Part shown: one piece after another, positions 37,776 to 50,935 of the stretch
How positions within the stretch are numbered: position 1 is the first letter of the stretch
Layout of the letters: every line of letters starts with the position of its first letter
Source: Casuarius casuarius
Taxonomy: Eukaryota; Chordata; Aves; Casuariiformes; Casuariidae
DNA length: 64,000 bases
Direction: 5' to 3'
Assembly: GCA_003342895.1 (NCBI GenBank)
Contig: PTFA01000111.1
Span: 2,206,199-2,270,198, forward strand
The notes under the pieces: generated by a model
Database searches by the model: none
Told to the model about the DNA's origin: nothing
Seen by the model: only the letters and a program-made list of their open reading frames with translations
Position numbers and translations under genes: made by a program

Positions 37776-40700
37776 TGATCTCCATTCACTCTAATAAGAC
37801 TTTAGACACTTATAGCAGGATTCTGTTTCCTAACCCTTGGTTTCTAGTGTCATTTCAGATATTGTGGGGTATCCTTCTTGCTTTCCATGGCCATTTCCTT
37901 GGCCCTGTGCTATATCTGTTACTCACATGCAGATGTCTCAAATGTCCCATGCATCTTAAATAGCACTCAGCACCTGCGTTTGGGCATCTGAATGGAGACC
38001 TTAAAGTCACTTTCACAGCATTAATTAACTGTGCTCAGACCTTCCAGGGCCAGAGAATGTTAAGCAGATGGACACTTAAGCTTCATTCATACATACAAAG
38101 AACAAACTTTTCCTCTCAGGTTTCTGCAGGACATGATTCAACAGCTATATTCACCATATATGTACTGGATATATGCTGAATTATAGCTGAGCTACACAGA
38201 GAGTTTTGTTGTCAAAGCACATATCTGGAAGAAGAGATATATTAATTGTAGTCTTTGCTGCACTGATTACATGATATGAACTATGTAAAGAATGATGGCC
38301 AATCAGGTCTCTGTTCTCTTAGACGAATGCTCTAACCAGTATACTATGAGGTTATAGCCACACTGATGAAAACATTATCATTTGCCTTTTTCTTCATTTG
38401 TGCTTTTATCTGCTTTTCAGCCTAATATCACTGATAGGAAAAGGAAGTTTTGCTTTCAACCTTTCTCTACTAAATGCTTACCAAAATGTCAAGCCACTAT
38501 TTTGCTGTGGGACTTGCAATCTATTTGCANCGGTACTCAAGTTAGTATGAGACATTTTTTCTTCTTTGAGCTCATATCGTTCTTGCTTATGGTTCTGTGC
38601 ACTCTGTACTAGTGTTTCCTAAACTTTACTGGCATATGTGATATTTGCAATAAATTACGTTCACCAAACACAGTGGACTATCCTGTCCCCTCTTGCTACA
38701 AGTGAACTTCACCTTTTTCCTGGCACTTGAAGATACCAGCTACCAAAGTAGTGAAACTCCTGAGACTCAAACTTCTCTTGAGTTAGAGAGATGAATCTGT
38801 AACCAAACATCTATTTGGATTTGTCACCTTTGTGGAAGTAAAAAATCACTAGATTATATTTCACTCAGTGTTTCACAGTCAACATTAAATAAATCTAAAA
38901 TGACTTTTCCTCCTCCCACTATTTCCAAGAAAGAGCTTTCTGATTATACATTTGGAAAAGGAGCTGGAAACAGAAATATAAAAATTAGCTCAGATTTAAA
39001 TATGACTACCACAGTGATTCCTCTGCATTTTTTCCAGTGCTGCAGAAGTCCAGGGGGATTGGAATTTGGAATTGTCCCTGTGTTTTTCAGAAATTAGCTC
39101 TGAAGTACCTGGGTTTGTTATTTTTTAAGAAGGACTCCCTAATTATTCTCCAACCTTCCCCTTTTGATGGCTTTTTCCTCGCTCTTCTCAAAAAACTTAT
39201 GGCTGTGATGTCGTCTTACTGTTTATTTGGACTTCTGTTATTTCCAAGAGTTTTTTTCCCAACCCTTCTTTCAGCAGAGATGAAAATTTCAATGCCTTCA
39301 TTTAGTATCAATAAGATAAAAGCAAAGTGTTAAAGGCTTAGTTTGAGGAGGAGAGAGTGTGATGCAATTTCCCAGAACGCTACAATACTTTATGAATCAT
39401 ATCCCATAAGAAAAATTCACGGTAAAATGCTCAGATTCTTTTGTGGTCATTAAGCTCATATTCTCTNTGTCACAGTTACCTCTTTGTAGAGACCATTCAT
39501 GACCTATAAATACTGTATATGACAGATGTATTGTTTAAAAGCCTTATTCCAAGTGCCTCTTTCATTAATCCCCATAACCTTTTGTCAGTTTTGGGTGTCT
39601 GCCATATACCAGCTTCTTAAAAAAATTTTTGAACTAATTAGCTGGAATGCAAACTCCTCATTTCTCAAGAGAGCATATTCTACATTTTAATAATTGTAGA
39701 TCTCATTATTTTGAAGCATAGTATTATTTCTGATGTACTAATAAATATCATAAGCTATTCCTTGAATTTCAAGTACATGGCCCTGACAAAACAGTTTGTA
39801 CAGCCAGGTAAGTCAGCTAATCATGTATTACAAACGATGTGAGTTCTCCCTGATTTATGACTGGTTCCTTTTCTCTTATCACCATTCACTCCTATCCTCT
39901 GATGTTTGTGGATCTTGGCTTTGTAGAATGCTTATGTTCAGGACAGAGATATACAAGGATACACAAATACCTGAATAGAGCTCTTCTGGAAAAGGATGTA
40001 CCTCTGTCAAGGGTTTCTTCTGTAGGCAGAGCAGGAACAGATGATCTACACATTATTTATTTTATTTCTCTTCTGCCAAGCCAGAAAGTTTTTCAGGTTT
40101 TTGCCTGCCAATAAAAATCCAACTGTGCTTGTATGCTCACAATTAATGGGAAAGGTCACCCTCTGTCAGAACAGAGAAAACCTCTTCTATAACTTTGCTG
40201 ATTTTTTGAAGATTACAAGAAACATAAGCAGCTTGTTTCTGTTTCGCGTTTGACATGGCAATCATCAGTTTCTAGTGACTGCATCTTATTTCAGGAACTG
40301 CACGTTCTACTTACCATACAACATGGTTCAACAACCAGAATAATGCAAGTTAAGAAAACTGCTGCTGTACATTGGCCTTGCAATCTTCCAGAAAAAAAAA
40401 GAAAAATAAAATTCTAAAATAAATAAGCTGCCAAAAAGAACCGCTCCACTGGTCAAAAGGAATTCCTCTTTTATTCTGAAAGCTATTATGACAATTCCTC
40501 TCCATCTTCTGCAGTGTGGCACTTTTATCAGATCATCAAGAAGTGAAATTGAAAAATATGGAGTGCTATTAGCAACCTCACTTTCCTTCTTAGCATGGCA
40601 AGTGTCTTTCTGTATAACCTGAGATGTTTTTTCTCAGTTCCTGGAGTGTAGCTGATGGTAAAAGCATAGAGGATGCTGGGAACATTTCCAACATCAGCAC

Positions 40701-42229
40701 ATCCCTGTAGTGTGCAATCCAGGGCTTTTAACAGAAGTTCTGAAGATGCTATGTGACATACCATTTCAACCTTACTTTCAAATAAGAACATTTAATTCAT
40801 GCTTTTAAAAGAGTATATGTTTACTGAAGCTAGAAGATGTTAGCTAGAGAATTACTGGATAAGCTATCTAACAGATAGGGTTTGTGAAATCTTTCACTAT
40901 TCTTGCTGTGTACACACTGACTGAGTGCTTCTGCTATGTTACTGAAGTTTGTAATACGTTCTTATGAAAGAAAGGACGCCTTTGCTTTATTAAGTTTGTA
41001 AAAGAACAGAGTTAAAAATTAGAGAAATTGCCAATTCAAATTTAGGCCCCTAATAATATTATTATTTAACACTCTAAATAAACAGCAGGCAATACTTTTC
41101 ACGCAGGTTTTAAGTTCCTTTATATATTGCATGAACTCCAGTAATATAACAGAATACTGCTTTGCATCCTGATTTTTCTTTATAGCAGTAATAACTGCTA
41201 TAACAGTTAGAAATGTGTAGTACTTCTGTATATGGGAAAGCTGAACTACAGACATCCTTTGCATAGTACTTGTATGGGGATGTGCCCTTAAACAAACTCT
41301 ACTGTTTCAGAATGGGACTGTGATGAGCTAATTAGGCATAACATTAGGACAGTTTTAATATACAGTTCCACAAATAGGCATAGGAGCAATGAAGGTTAAA
41401 AGGTGCTGAGTGGATAGCCCTTAAATAGATCACATGACTGGAAAGACCTTGATTATTGCAACAGTTAAAATAGTTGGTTGAGTTTTCTACAGCAATAGAC
41501 ACCCCAGAAGTACACCAAAAACTAAACAGATAAGTAAAAAAATGAGTTTGTTTCTTCTTCTAGCGGAAACTGGAGAAAACCCAGTGAGGAGTATTGCTAC
41601 CTTCCTCGATTTAGTGAAGCATTTAACAAAAAACAGAGTATAATATTGGGGTTATCATGGGCATAAGTCCACCTCTCATCAATTAATCCAGTATGGTGTA
41701 AGACATCATTGTTTAATTATAAGGTCTGCTGACCAGGAATCCATTTTTGCATGAATTTTCTTAAGTGCTGTCTCTTTTCTTTTTTATGAAATTCTTTCAG
41801 ATCAACGATCTAAGTCACTGTACTTACATTAATTACTCTTAAAATGACTGAGAAACATAACACTTGCGGTAAAGCATGGCTGTTTCCATGANGTCTTATA
41901 TTCATTCAGAGTGCACAGCACAGCTGATCACCATTATGAAACTAACATTGACTTGTACATGGTAGTGAATAAGAACGGCAAATATTTTATTAAACAAATA
42001 TAAAATGTTTGCAGGGAATCAGGGAGTATAATGAGCATTTAGCTAAACACAGTTCTCTACTGCCAGTGTTGTATTAAGTGCATCCCTTAATCACTAATTG
42101 AATCTAAGGGCACAACTGACAGCAAGAAGGCTGGGAGTACCTGGCAGATAAAAGCCTCTTTGGAGTGGGGATTGCAAACTGCCCATGATGTTTGCTTTAA
42201 CAGAGACAATTAGTGAATCGTGAAAGTGG
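37776..42229. other. Gene-free AT-rich stretch
   Basis: No gene or transposon is recognised. Open frames reach 98 codons (39037-39333) with no motif. There is little simple repeat beyond short A/T runs. Confidence 0.7.
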
Positions 42230-42790
42230 TTTAAGTCAGCTGTGACTTTGCAGAGTCAAACATATTCGAAGGGGCAGGGGCTGTGCACGTCCAGCTTTTA
42301 GGCTTCTCAGCTGTAGAGGCAAAATTGAAAGTTGGCTTTTTCTGGAGGAGGCTGCCCATTTCTTACAAAATGTGAGCAGGGTCAGACAAAGCACCCGAGC
42401 TGGAAAAGAGATGACAGAGCCACAAAGGCACATCCGAACAGCTGATGCTATCTTCAAAGGAATAGTACANGCAACAACGGAGAATGAAGTTCCTGGAAAA
42501 GCCATGTCCCCCAGCAGCTCCTGCAGCGATAGGAAGAAGACTGGCTTTCCAGGCCCTGGCAGAGAGGAAGAAATCAGCGGTGCCGTAGCNCAGAGCATTG
42601 CCCCTAGGTAACTGTCAGCTTTGCTTGCGCCTGCATTCAGCATCAACTTAAGTGACCTTAATGGAGAACTTCTGTGGACAATATCCAGCCGTGACACACA
42701 GCCTCCCATAAAAACTGTGTGCAACCCCGTAAGGCTGAATCTGCAAAGAACAACAATGTAAAAAAGGTTATTAAAAATCAGTTTCAACAT
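42230..42790. other. GC-richer patch with overlapping open frames
   Basis: This segment is visibly richer in GC than its flanks and is open in a minus-strand frame (184 codons, 42236-42790, containing two N-derived unknown residues) and a plus-strand frame (42372-42611). The plus frame begins at GTG rather than ATG. It is bounded by an AG at 42378-42379 and by AG/GTAACT at 42606-42612, which could act as splice acceptor and donor for a small exon (42380-42607). The peptide matches no family I know. Higher GC alone lengthens open frames, so a conserved non-coding element or chance are equally good explanations. Confidence 0.3.
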
Positions 42791-43450
42791 TTTATAAGAA
42801 GCATCAACGTCTGTTTAAGATGTATGACAGGTACAATTAAAGTATGTTCCTGAAATGAAGACCCAGAGGTGCAGTCTGCACAGCCTAATTTCTGGTCTGA
42901 TAGTAGCACGAGCTCTTCTAAAACCAACTGCTCCAATTTTAATTGTTGAAGAAAGCCACAAATGACAGGATTTTTAAGGGATGATAAGTAAACACATTTA
43001 TAATCATATCTTTTTTTTTCTTGCTCCTTAGTTTTTCCAGATAAAAGCTTACTGTGGAAATATTTTGTGAATTTGTCAAACAAGTCCACGCTCTGACCTA
43101 AAGTTCACAGTTCCTAATTTGTTTGACCTTTATTGAAGAGCTCTCTCTCACATCGCAAGGTAAAGGTGACAAGGAAGAAGGCAATGAGCTAGCCTGTAGT
43201 TCAGGCAAAGAGAAAAGAAAGAAAGAAAATAGATGAAAAGCTGCTCAGGCGTTAAAGGTTCTAAAGCTTTTATTGTCATTCATTTAGCTCACAACAAACA
43301 ATTTAATGCAGTTTGACATGGCCTGTACATTTGTTCTTTGCTAACTCTGAACAGATTAGCACAGTTTGTTTACAAGGCTGAGTGGCTTCCAAGAACATAT
43401 TTCTCATGCTAAAGTAGAATTTATTTATTTTAATTTTGATTTATTCTAGT

Positions 43451-43497
43451 ACTTTTTTTTTTTTTTTTTTTAAATTTTTTCTTTTTTTTTTCTTTCT
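43451..43497. repeat. Poly(T) tract
   Basis: T runs broken by short A and C interruptions. No element boundary or TSD was recognised around it, so it is not assigned to a retroposon tail. Confidence 0.9.
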
Positions 43498-43970
43498 TAC
43501 AGATCAATAATATGCTCCAGGAATGTTTGAACATGTGATACACAGCAGCATTTTTTTACCTTCCTTTGCACTGCAAGGATCTAAGAGAACATTAATTCTT
43601 CCAAAAGACCAAGAAACTTTTAAATGGAGTTTTGGCTTTTAGTTTAATATTTTTTTCCAAATATATATATAAAAAACAGCTGGATCCTCAAACATTGCTT
43701 AGATACTTCACTTTTGGAAGTTCACCTTTTCCTGCTTGATTAAGCCATTTAGAAAGAGATCTAAAGGCATAAATTCAAACCTTGCACTGAACATGAGCTA
43801 GAGGCTGTTGGAAGTCAACCTGAGGCAGTCAAAGTTGTCAGAAGACTGCACAAATACACGTATGTTTGTAGTTTTTGTCTATAGCTTCTTTTATAGCTTT
43901 ATTTCTAGAAAGGACATGTTCAAACATGTTCAAAAAATGTTCAACATTTTTTCCATTCTGAAAACCCTAG

Positions 43971-44028
43971 TTCTTCCTTTCCCTTCTCCCTTTTCTTACC
44001 TTCCCTTCCCTTTCCCTCCTTTCTTTCT
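43971..44028. repeat. Pyrimidine (CCCTTT-like) tract
   Basis: An almost pure C/T run of CCTTTCCC-type steps on the plus strand, with two short A interruptions. The Pro/Phe-rich end of the frame 43808-44041 comes from it. Confidence 0.88.
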
Positions 44029-46303
44029 GACATGCAAGTAGCATATGTCTGAGCAGATTTGTGAACATGACAGATATATGTGAAACACAGCTAGACATGA
44101 GAAATGGATTTGAATATAATTAAATAGACAAGCTGGACATTCATATGGCTACATTACTGAAATTATTCCAGTTGTTGCCTTTTAAAAGTGTACAGTGATC
44201 TGCATCTAGACTGTTTAGGTTTGGGTTTTTTNGGGNTTTTTTTGTTTTTTTTTATACAATACACCAGAAGATAGCTTCCCTACTGGTTATAAAAGAAAAC
44301 AGGATCATTTGTAATGATCTGCTGTTCTCTTCCTAGTAATTTAGATCAATAAAAACAATTCTGAAGGTAAATGAATAGAACCCAGCTTAAAAGCTTAAAC
44401 CAGCCTAATCTAGGGGATTTAGCTCTGAGACTTTAAGTAGAGGGGCAGCTAACCTGGTCTCTCAGTGGAATTTATGGAGAAAGATAGGCATGTCGAGAGG
44501 GCAGTTCAGACCTCAGGAAGGCTGGGGTGGCCTCTGGAAATATTTAGGTTTTTGCCAAAGAGGAACCCTAAGATAACTAAGCTCAGATTTTCAGCACTCC
44601 TTGTTTAAATTGTGAGGGTGAGGGCCTTAGCTTGGCTCAGTTCATCCACGAAAATAAGTGATTTCTCCCTCTCTTCACCTGCATCCTCCCTCCATATCCC
44701 ATATCCCACTCCAGAAATTCTTTAATTTGCAGGAAGTTGTTTTGTTCTCTGACCAGTTACAATTGAATTTTGGAAGGGCCACTGATCATTTTACTAAGTT
44801 TAAGCATTATTTATTGCAATGGTGGCAATGACATTGGAGAAATTATTTGTAAAATAAAGTCTTGCTCAATGGCAAGAAATATATCAAAATATAGTACTTG
44901 CAAAGTGAAATGCTAAACAAATTGAATTAACAGTCCTATTTCAAAGAAATTATGATAAAAAATCAACTTTGAATTTGAATTACTTCAGAANGAACTCTGA
45001 ATGAGCCTGGTGACATGAATATCAGAATAAAATTTGAAGACCATTCCTTGGATTTTTCTACATGAATATAAGTCTTTGCCAAATGACTTTCAAATGACTT
45101 AAATTGATAAAAAGTTTAAATAGTATGTCAGCTTGGTAAAATAGAAATTTAAAATAATATTTTGAGGAAAATGTAGCAAAAGAATATTCTCTCATCTAGT
45201 TAGATTAAGAGAAACCCGATTAAGGTAAAAAAATGACATTCACTTAATAATGGAGTATTCATAAGAGATGTGGTTTGGAAATTTCATAACTTACATTCTT
45301 CCTCTGGAAAAGGTTAGAGAAATATAGGTGGATGAACACTCGATAGTATTATTCAGCATCTATAAATAAAAATTTGCCAAAAGTAGATTAAAATAAATTA
45401 TTATTCTCTCACAAAGCAAATATGGCAGCTATTAAAAAAAATCACATTAGTCATCTTAAACACTTCATTTATGCTAAGGTGAATGTGTTTAATCTTTGTG
45501 AAACTGAGTTCTATTCATTTTCAATCACTTCCTCCTATAGGAGTGATCACTAATTTTGAATCTTTTTTTTTTTGCAAAGAAATGCTGTCATTGATTTGAA
45601 TTAATCTAGATTTCTTTTTCTGTAGAAAAATAAGAAAATGTTAATTTCCATTGTATTTTAGCCTTCATTTGTGTGTAGATTTTCTGTTAAAAACAGGTAT
45701 TGCTAAAGGCTTGATACACTTTTTCTTCTATCATAGCTGTTGAACATAATTTAAACAAATTAAAATAACATTTCCACACAGTGTGTAATTTATTTTAAGT
45801 AAGATCTTATGACTTCTAAATGTCCTTATTTTATTTAGTTGCAGTAAGTGCTATAACTATACTATAGTAACTAACTATACTGCTTTTATACAGTAGGATG
45901 GCCTTGCAGTGTCTCAGGTTTTAGTCAATAAGTTGACTTGCAGAAGAATTCATACGGACTTTAAAGGAGAAGGCTGAGAGAGTGAGCTGCTTAAAACTTA
46001 TAACTTTTCTTGTGGATGTTGTATTATCGTGAAAAACAATGTAAACTAGACATTCAAATCCAATATGCCATTAATTCAAATGTGTGTCAAATTCATACTG
46101 GAATAAAGCTTTGTAAAACTTTGGAAATAAACTACTACTACTTCAGATGTATCTGAAATCTGCTTCATGCATTCAGTTTTTATTCAGTCCAATGCAAATG
46201 CTTACAGGAATAGAAACAGACAAAAAAGTTGATCTTCAAATACCTTCTGCTAAAATTGCTAAAATAAAAATTTTACTGAAATGTATCATAAAATGTTGAT
46301 GTT

Positions 46304-46334
46304 AAAAAAAGAAAAAGAAAAAGAAAAAAAAAGA
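46304..46334. repeat. (AAAAAG)n A-rich tract
   Basis: Short AAAAAG units followed by a pure A run. Confidence 0.9.
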
Positions 46335-46899
46335 TTTCTGTGCTCTTGGTTAACTGTTAATCTCCAACTTTAAACCCAGAATCTAAACAAAATCCAACCA
46401 GTCGTTGCTTAATTCATTATCATATTAAATGGCCTAAAACTCAATCTGCAGAAAAATATCAGTTAATAAAGTTCCCAGACATCTCCTACCAAACTTCCTC
46501 CTCTCTCTTCAATCTTCCCAGCAAACTCTTAAAAAGAATAATCATCCATATGCTTATTTGATAAGAATGCTTCAAAATTAATTAGTTTGATAGTTCAAGT
46601 ATAAAAAGACAAAACATTTATCTATCTGGTTGAAAAACTGACATTTAGCTGAATCTAGANGAACATGTGATGAAAGTCAGCTAAAGCTGATTGATGGTCA
46701 ACATTCCAATATGCTACAGTTTGAACTTCATTAAAGAAACCTATATAAATTTTATTAATATTTATTTAAATTATGACTGTCCAGAGTCACATTAAGAACT
46801 GCTATTTCTCCATGGTACTTTGAGGTTGATTTTCAGAATTGCTGAGCATATGGTGATGCCAGCTATCTACAAACAAATACCCTATTGTACAAATTAAAG

Positions 46900-46923
46900 A
46901 TAAATAAATAAATAAATAAATAA
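46900..46923. repeat. (AAAT)n microsatellite
   Basis: About six ATAA units in a row. Confidence 0.95.
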
Positions 46924-49127
46924 CATCTCAGTGTCCTAGCAAACTCATGTCCATTTCCATAATGATTATGGCATTTTTTTTCTACTCACCCATGGCACAT
47001 CTCCTCCAGGTAAGATGGACAATGAAAAGTTAATTCTGGAATCATTGCAAACATTGGAAGTAATTGTTCACACATCTCTAGCTTAAAGCACATACAAATT
47101 TATGTAAATATATATCAGACTCATCCTGGCAAATTACCCATGTCACTCTCATCAATGCCCCTGACTTACTCCATTACTCAAGAGGAATGGCCTAAATCCA
47201 AGCCTAATCTCTGATTTTAAAATCTTCATTCCTTTCTGACAGGAGATCAGACTTTCTTCACAACTTGTCACCCCTTATTGTAATCCTCATTAGACATCTT
47301 TCACTGGGACACATCATGGATATGCAGAATAGTTTGGGAGTCAACAGCTAAAGAAAAGAAATTATGTCACCTAAAGCCAAGCCTAAGTCTCTTTGAACAT
47401 CTGAAAAGAGGATTGTGTAACATTTAGAATGCTACATTTCCAGTTTGGCCATCCTTTGATCACCCATTAAGTGACATATTACTGATAACCTTTACATGTC
47501 TCCAAGAGAGATCTGGAGGAATGTTTAATTACCTCATAAAATGGGGACTGAGCTGTTAAGACAGAGAGCATAGGAAGAAGGAAATGTGAATAGTGGAAAC
47601 CTCAGTCTCCACACAGGAAGTCTACAAGGTGAGCGATACCATTGATGCTAGCTAGACATTTGGAGGAGGTATGATTGCTACTGCTGTCCTACCTGCAGTC
47701 CCACATTAACCATTCAAGTGTGGTGAATGACCCAACTGTCCAGGAGTTCCTCTAAAATATGGCAACTCTTAAAGTTATCGTTACAAAATTCCATCTGCTA
47801 ACATCTGCCACAGACAGATATCTGCAAACATCCACTTCATCAGTTTAAATATCCTAATACTCAAGTCTAGAAAGAATTTAACAGTTTGGATTTCATTAGT
47901 GAAAAATATCCTAATGGAATTATTGTTTTAGCGACAGCATTTCAAACATAGATACTTATGTGTGTGCTGTAAATATTAGTATTGAATACATCCGTGTTAT
48001 TTTACAGTTATAGTCAATAATAAACATTGCGATTTAATGGCCCCAACTTACAAACGTACATAATTATTAAACCCAAGATACATTTCTGCACCAAGTAAAG
48101 TATATGACAGATAATGTCTGGCAGGTTTTTGATCACACAGCCACTGATTTTTATTAGTGCTAGTGCTCTGTCACTCAGATGTTATCCATTTTGATAGATT
48201 TATACATCTCAGAAAATACTCTTTCAGTTTCTTTATTGAAAGAAAATGGAAGTCAGATAAAAGACATTACAGCTATTGAATCTCAGGAGTTTGGCAGAGA
48301 TTACACAGCCTCTGCTGAATACTAACATCTCAGTACAAATAACACTTCAAGGTAATTCTATTTGGAGGTCTGGGAGTGTCAGGTACTGAAAATTGTAATT
48401 AGTCTAGCTAATGTGGATGATTAAATGAAGGTTTCTTATAGTGGATCCCGAAAACCTATTAAGGCTTCGGAGCAGTGAAAAAGATAATGGAGGGAGATAA
48501 ATGTACAGAGAGAGTCAAATTTGCCTTGATACTTTTTCCAAATGATACTCCAACACTTGTGGGACTTTTTGTTTATGTTTTCTGATGCTTTCAAGAAGCT
48601 ACTATCATCTACTTAGCACTTGTGGTTGTACTAGCAACAATGAACATACAGTTTGGGAGGTTTTCAAATTCGTGACATAAATTAAGTCACTTCCATTTAC
48701 TTCTGCTTGGAAAAAATGCCATTAGCATGAGGAATATTTCACTCAGAATAGGCACAAGACTATAGAACAAAATCTTTTCTTTTTCTTTTTTTTTTCTGAA
48801 GAGCTGCCCATAAATTCTGATTTTATTCATATATTTTGTTCCAGTTCCTATTGAAATCAATAGAAATCTCTGGTGAAAGCACTAGAAAATGAAATGGGTT
48901 CTTAATGCATTGAGGACTACAGCTGAAATTTGTTCAGCTTCCAAAGCAAGAGTGTTTCTTGACCAAGTAACTTTGGAGAAATTTCTACAGTTTGATGATG
49001 GTAGCACTTCAGCTATTCAGTAAATTTCTAAGTAATGTAACTTTTTTTTTTTTTCCTTTCTCTGATCCAGTAAGTTCAGGTTGAGTGCTGATATTTATTT
49101 TATTTATTTTAAGCTACTCAAATGCTC

Positions 49128-49285
49128 TATTTTAGGTGCCTAACTGATGTGTTACAATTCCTAGGCACTAAAGTCTAGTCCACTTGGACAAGTCAAAGTT
49201 CTCTATGTAGGCAGTAATGCTGCCTGTGCACTCAGTAAAGAAAATTAGGTACCTTTACAGAGCAATTCAGAAAGCCCAGGCAAGA
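49128..49285. repeat. Possible ancient sauropsid dispersed repeat
   Basis: The words TTAGGTGCCTAACT (49132) and AATTAGGTACCTTT (49243) face one another over about 110 bases, as in the old TTAGGCRCCTAA-type dispersed repeats of sauropsids. Divergence is strong and no TSD is visible. Confidence 0.3.
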
Positions 49286-50694
49286 TATATATCTTTCTCC
49301 ACTGACTGTACAGAGCCATTGACCGTATAGAAAAATGCATAATTCTACATGACTCAATGGTTCTGCACACAGAATGGAACATTCACAAAAGCAAAGACAG
49401 ACTCTGTAGTCCCTTTCGGTTTGTTGGGATTACTCCCATATAAAAAATTACAGATCTTCATAAGTGTTTGCAGGCTTCAAGTTTTGTTCTGCAGTATATA
49501 AAACTCAAATGCAAAATGAGATGAAGATGGGGTTTATCCTCCAGAACATGTTTTTCCCAAGTGTGCTTTCTGGCTAATATGCTCAGGTTATCTTAAAAGG
49601 AAAAAAAAAAAAAAAAGATTTAATTAATGACCCTGTTGCTATTAGTCCTTCAGTTAAAACTGTTGCATATGGTATGTGGTTAAAATGTCTGTCTGATTCT
49701 CAGATGGCATACACTGATTTGAAAACAAGGTAGATGTTGATGTAGATTCATTGTAGATGTCCTCCACAAGCACAATGCAGGGCTTTGTACATTTAAAATA
49801 AACTCATAGCATAAACAGCATATATCATGAAATCAAGTGTAATAAACAGGTTTACACATTCAAAAGTTAGAGCCCTAATGAAGGGATATTAATCAAAATC
49901 AGACCTTATTTTGCAATGGTAACAGACTGCCAAGTCTAAATTAGAGAATCCTTACTCACAAATCAACATGAAACATTGTGAAAGCAAGCAGAATTGGACT
50001 CTGAGCTGTAATGCGGGCCATTCAGACTAAACAGTCTGTCAGCTGTGCTGTTCCTCAGAACTTTACAGATTCTAGGATGGAAAAGCAGGGCCCCTCTTTA
50101 CACTTACANGGTACAGCTTCAGAAATCCCTGTGACGCTATTAATCCAATTTAGAATGAGACTTTTGCCACCAGCATTCCAGCTGTCTTTCCTCTTAACTC
50201 ATCTGATGAAGGCCATCTGTGCATGGATGAATTACAAAAAAGGAGGGAAAGAAATTTAGGAGCAGCANCATTGAAAAGCAAGTGCAAACGTTCAAATAAA
50301 AGTCTTAGTACACCATCATTAGAGTGGTCTGTCAGCTGTATGGTAATGCTATAGCTGATGACAGCATATTTCTAAACAACACAGACACAAAGTCAATCAG
50401 AGGCTTCATTAAACTAAATGGATGTGCTAAAGAATTCTCTTTGCGTACATCCAGAGGAGCACAGAAGTCCTTCCTGTGTTGCAAAAAGAAGGGACACAAG
50501 TCAGGAGAACTGAATTTGGGGTGCTACCCTGTCATTAAATGTTTTGTTCCCAGACACTCCTGTTAAAGGAGTCTGCTAGGGCATAACATCAGAGTGTTCT
50601 TTTTCCTAAAGGGAAAATTTGGTATACATGTCACAGGAGGGTCATAAAAACATGTGTTCTTGATAACTGAACTCTGGAATAGCACAGCTGTACA

Positions 50695-50935
50695 GTGAGC
50701 AAGAAACCATCCGAGTGTCATGGTGCGGTGAGGCTGGGGGCTTCCCGGGGATTGGGACAGTGTCTGGGGGCTCCCAGTGAGGCAGGGTCGGACCTCACTA
50801 CCGGGCCCATCCCCCTGCCCCCCGGGGGCAGGGCCCCGGAGGGGCTGTTAGGCACCGCCGCAGGGATGTGCCAGGCAGTCACCCATGGGTCAGGATCAAC
50901 GAGGCCTGAGGCTGGGCTTAATTTTTTCATAATAG
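50695..50935. other. Isolated GC- and CpG-rich block
   Basis: About 240 bases with dense CCC/GGG runs and roughly ten CpG dinucleotides interrupt AT-rich DNA, with sharp edges on both sides. It contains an inverted repeat with 10-base arms, CCCTGCCCCC (50813-50822) and GGGGGCAGGG (50824-50833), separated by one base. Two related GGCTGGGGGCTTCCC / TCTGGGGGCTCCCA words occur near 50732 and 50763. Both strands are open (82 codons plus, 70 minus), as expected for high GC. No LTR ends, LINE wording or TSD was found. Possible readings are a small CpG island, a GC-rich satellite-like insertion or a retroposed fragment. Confidence 0.6.
50813..50833. repeat. GC-only inverted repeat with 10-bp arms
   Basis: Arms CCCTGCCCCC and GGGGGCAGGG are exact reverse complements separated by a single C. 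A real hairpin would have to open a few central pairs. The G runs could also favour other non-B structures. Confidence 0.85.

Larger units (their letters stand above)
42791..50690. other. Gene-free, very AT-rich stretch with few repeats
   Basis: No gene is recognised. Between about 44.1 and 49.9 kb even moderately long open frames are absent. Contents are a poly(T) tract at 43.45 kb, a pyrimidine tract at 43.97 kb, A-rich and AAAT microsatellites at 46.3 and 46.9 kb, a 12-bp perfect palindrome at 45532-45543 and a possible ancient repeat near 49.1-49.28 kb. No transposon with clear ends was seen, unlike the first two thirds of the window. Confidence 0.65.

Noticed and set aside
42236..42790. 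184-codon minus-strand frame as a protein gene
   Set aside because: It crosses two N bases, lies in a GC-richer patch where stops are rarer, and matches nothing known. It is kept only as part of the patch finding.
43451..43497. Poly(T) as the tail of an inserted minus-strand retropseudogene
   Set aside because: No gene-like sequence and no flanking duplication were found on either side.
50324..50566. Possible retroviral-type zinc knuckle in the peptide CCKKKGHKSGEL
   Set aside because: The C-x3-G-H spacing is there, but the first Cys and the final Cys of the C-x2-C-x4-H-x4-C motif are absent, and nothing else retroviral lies nearby.
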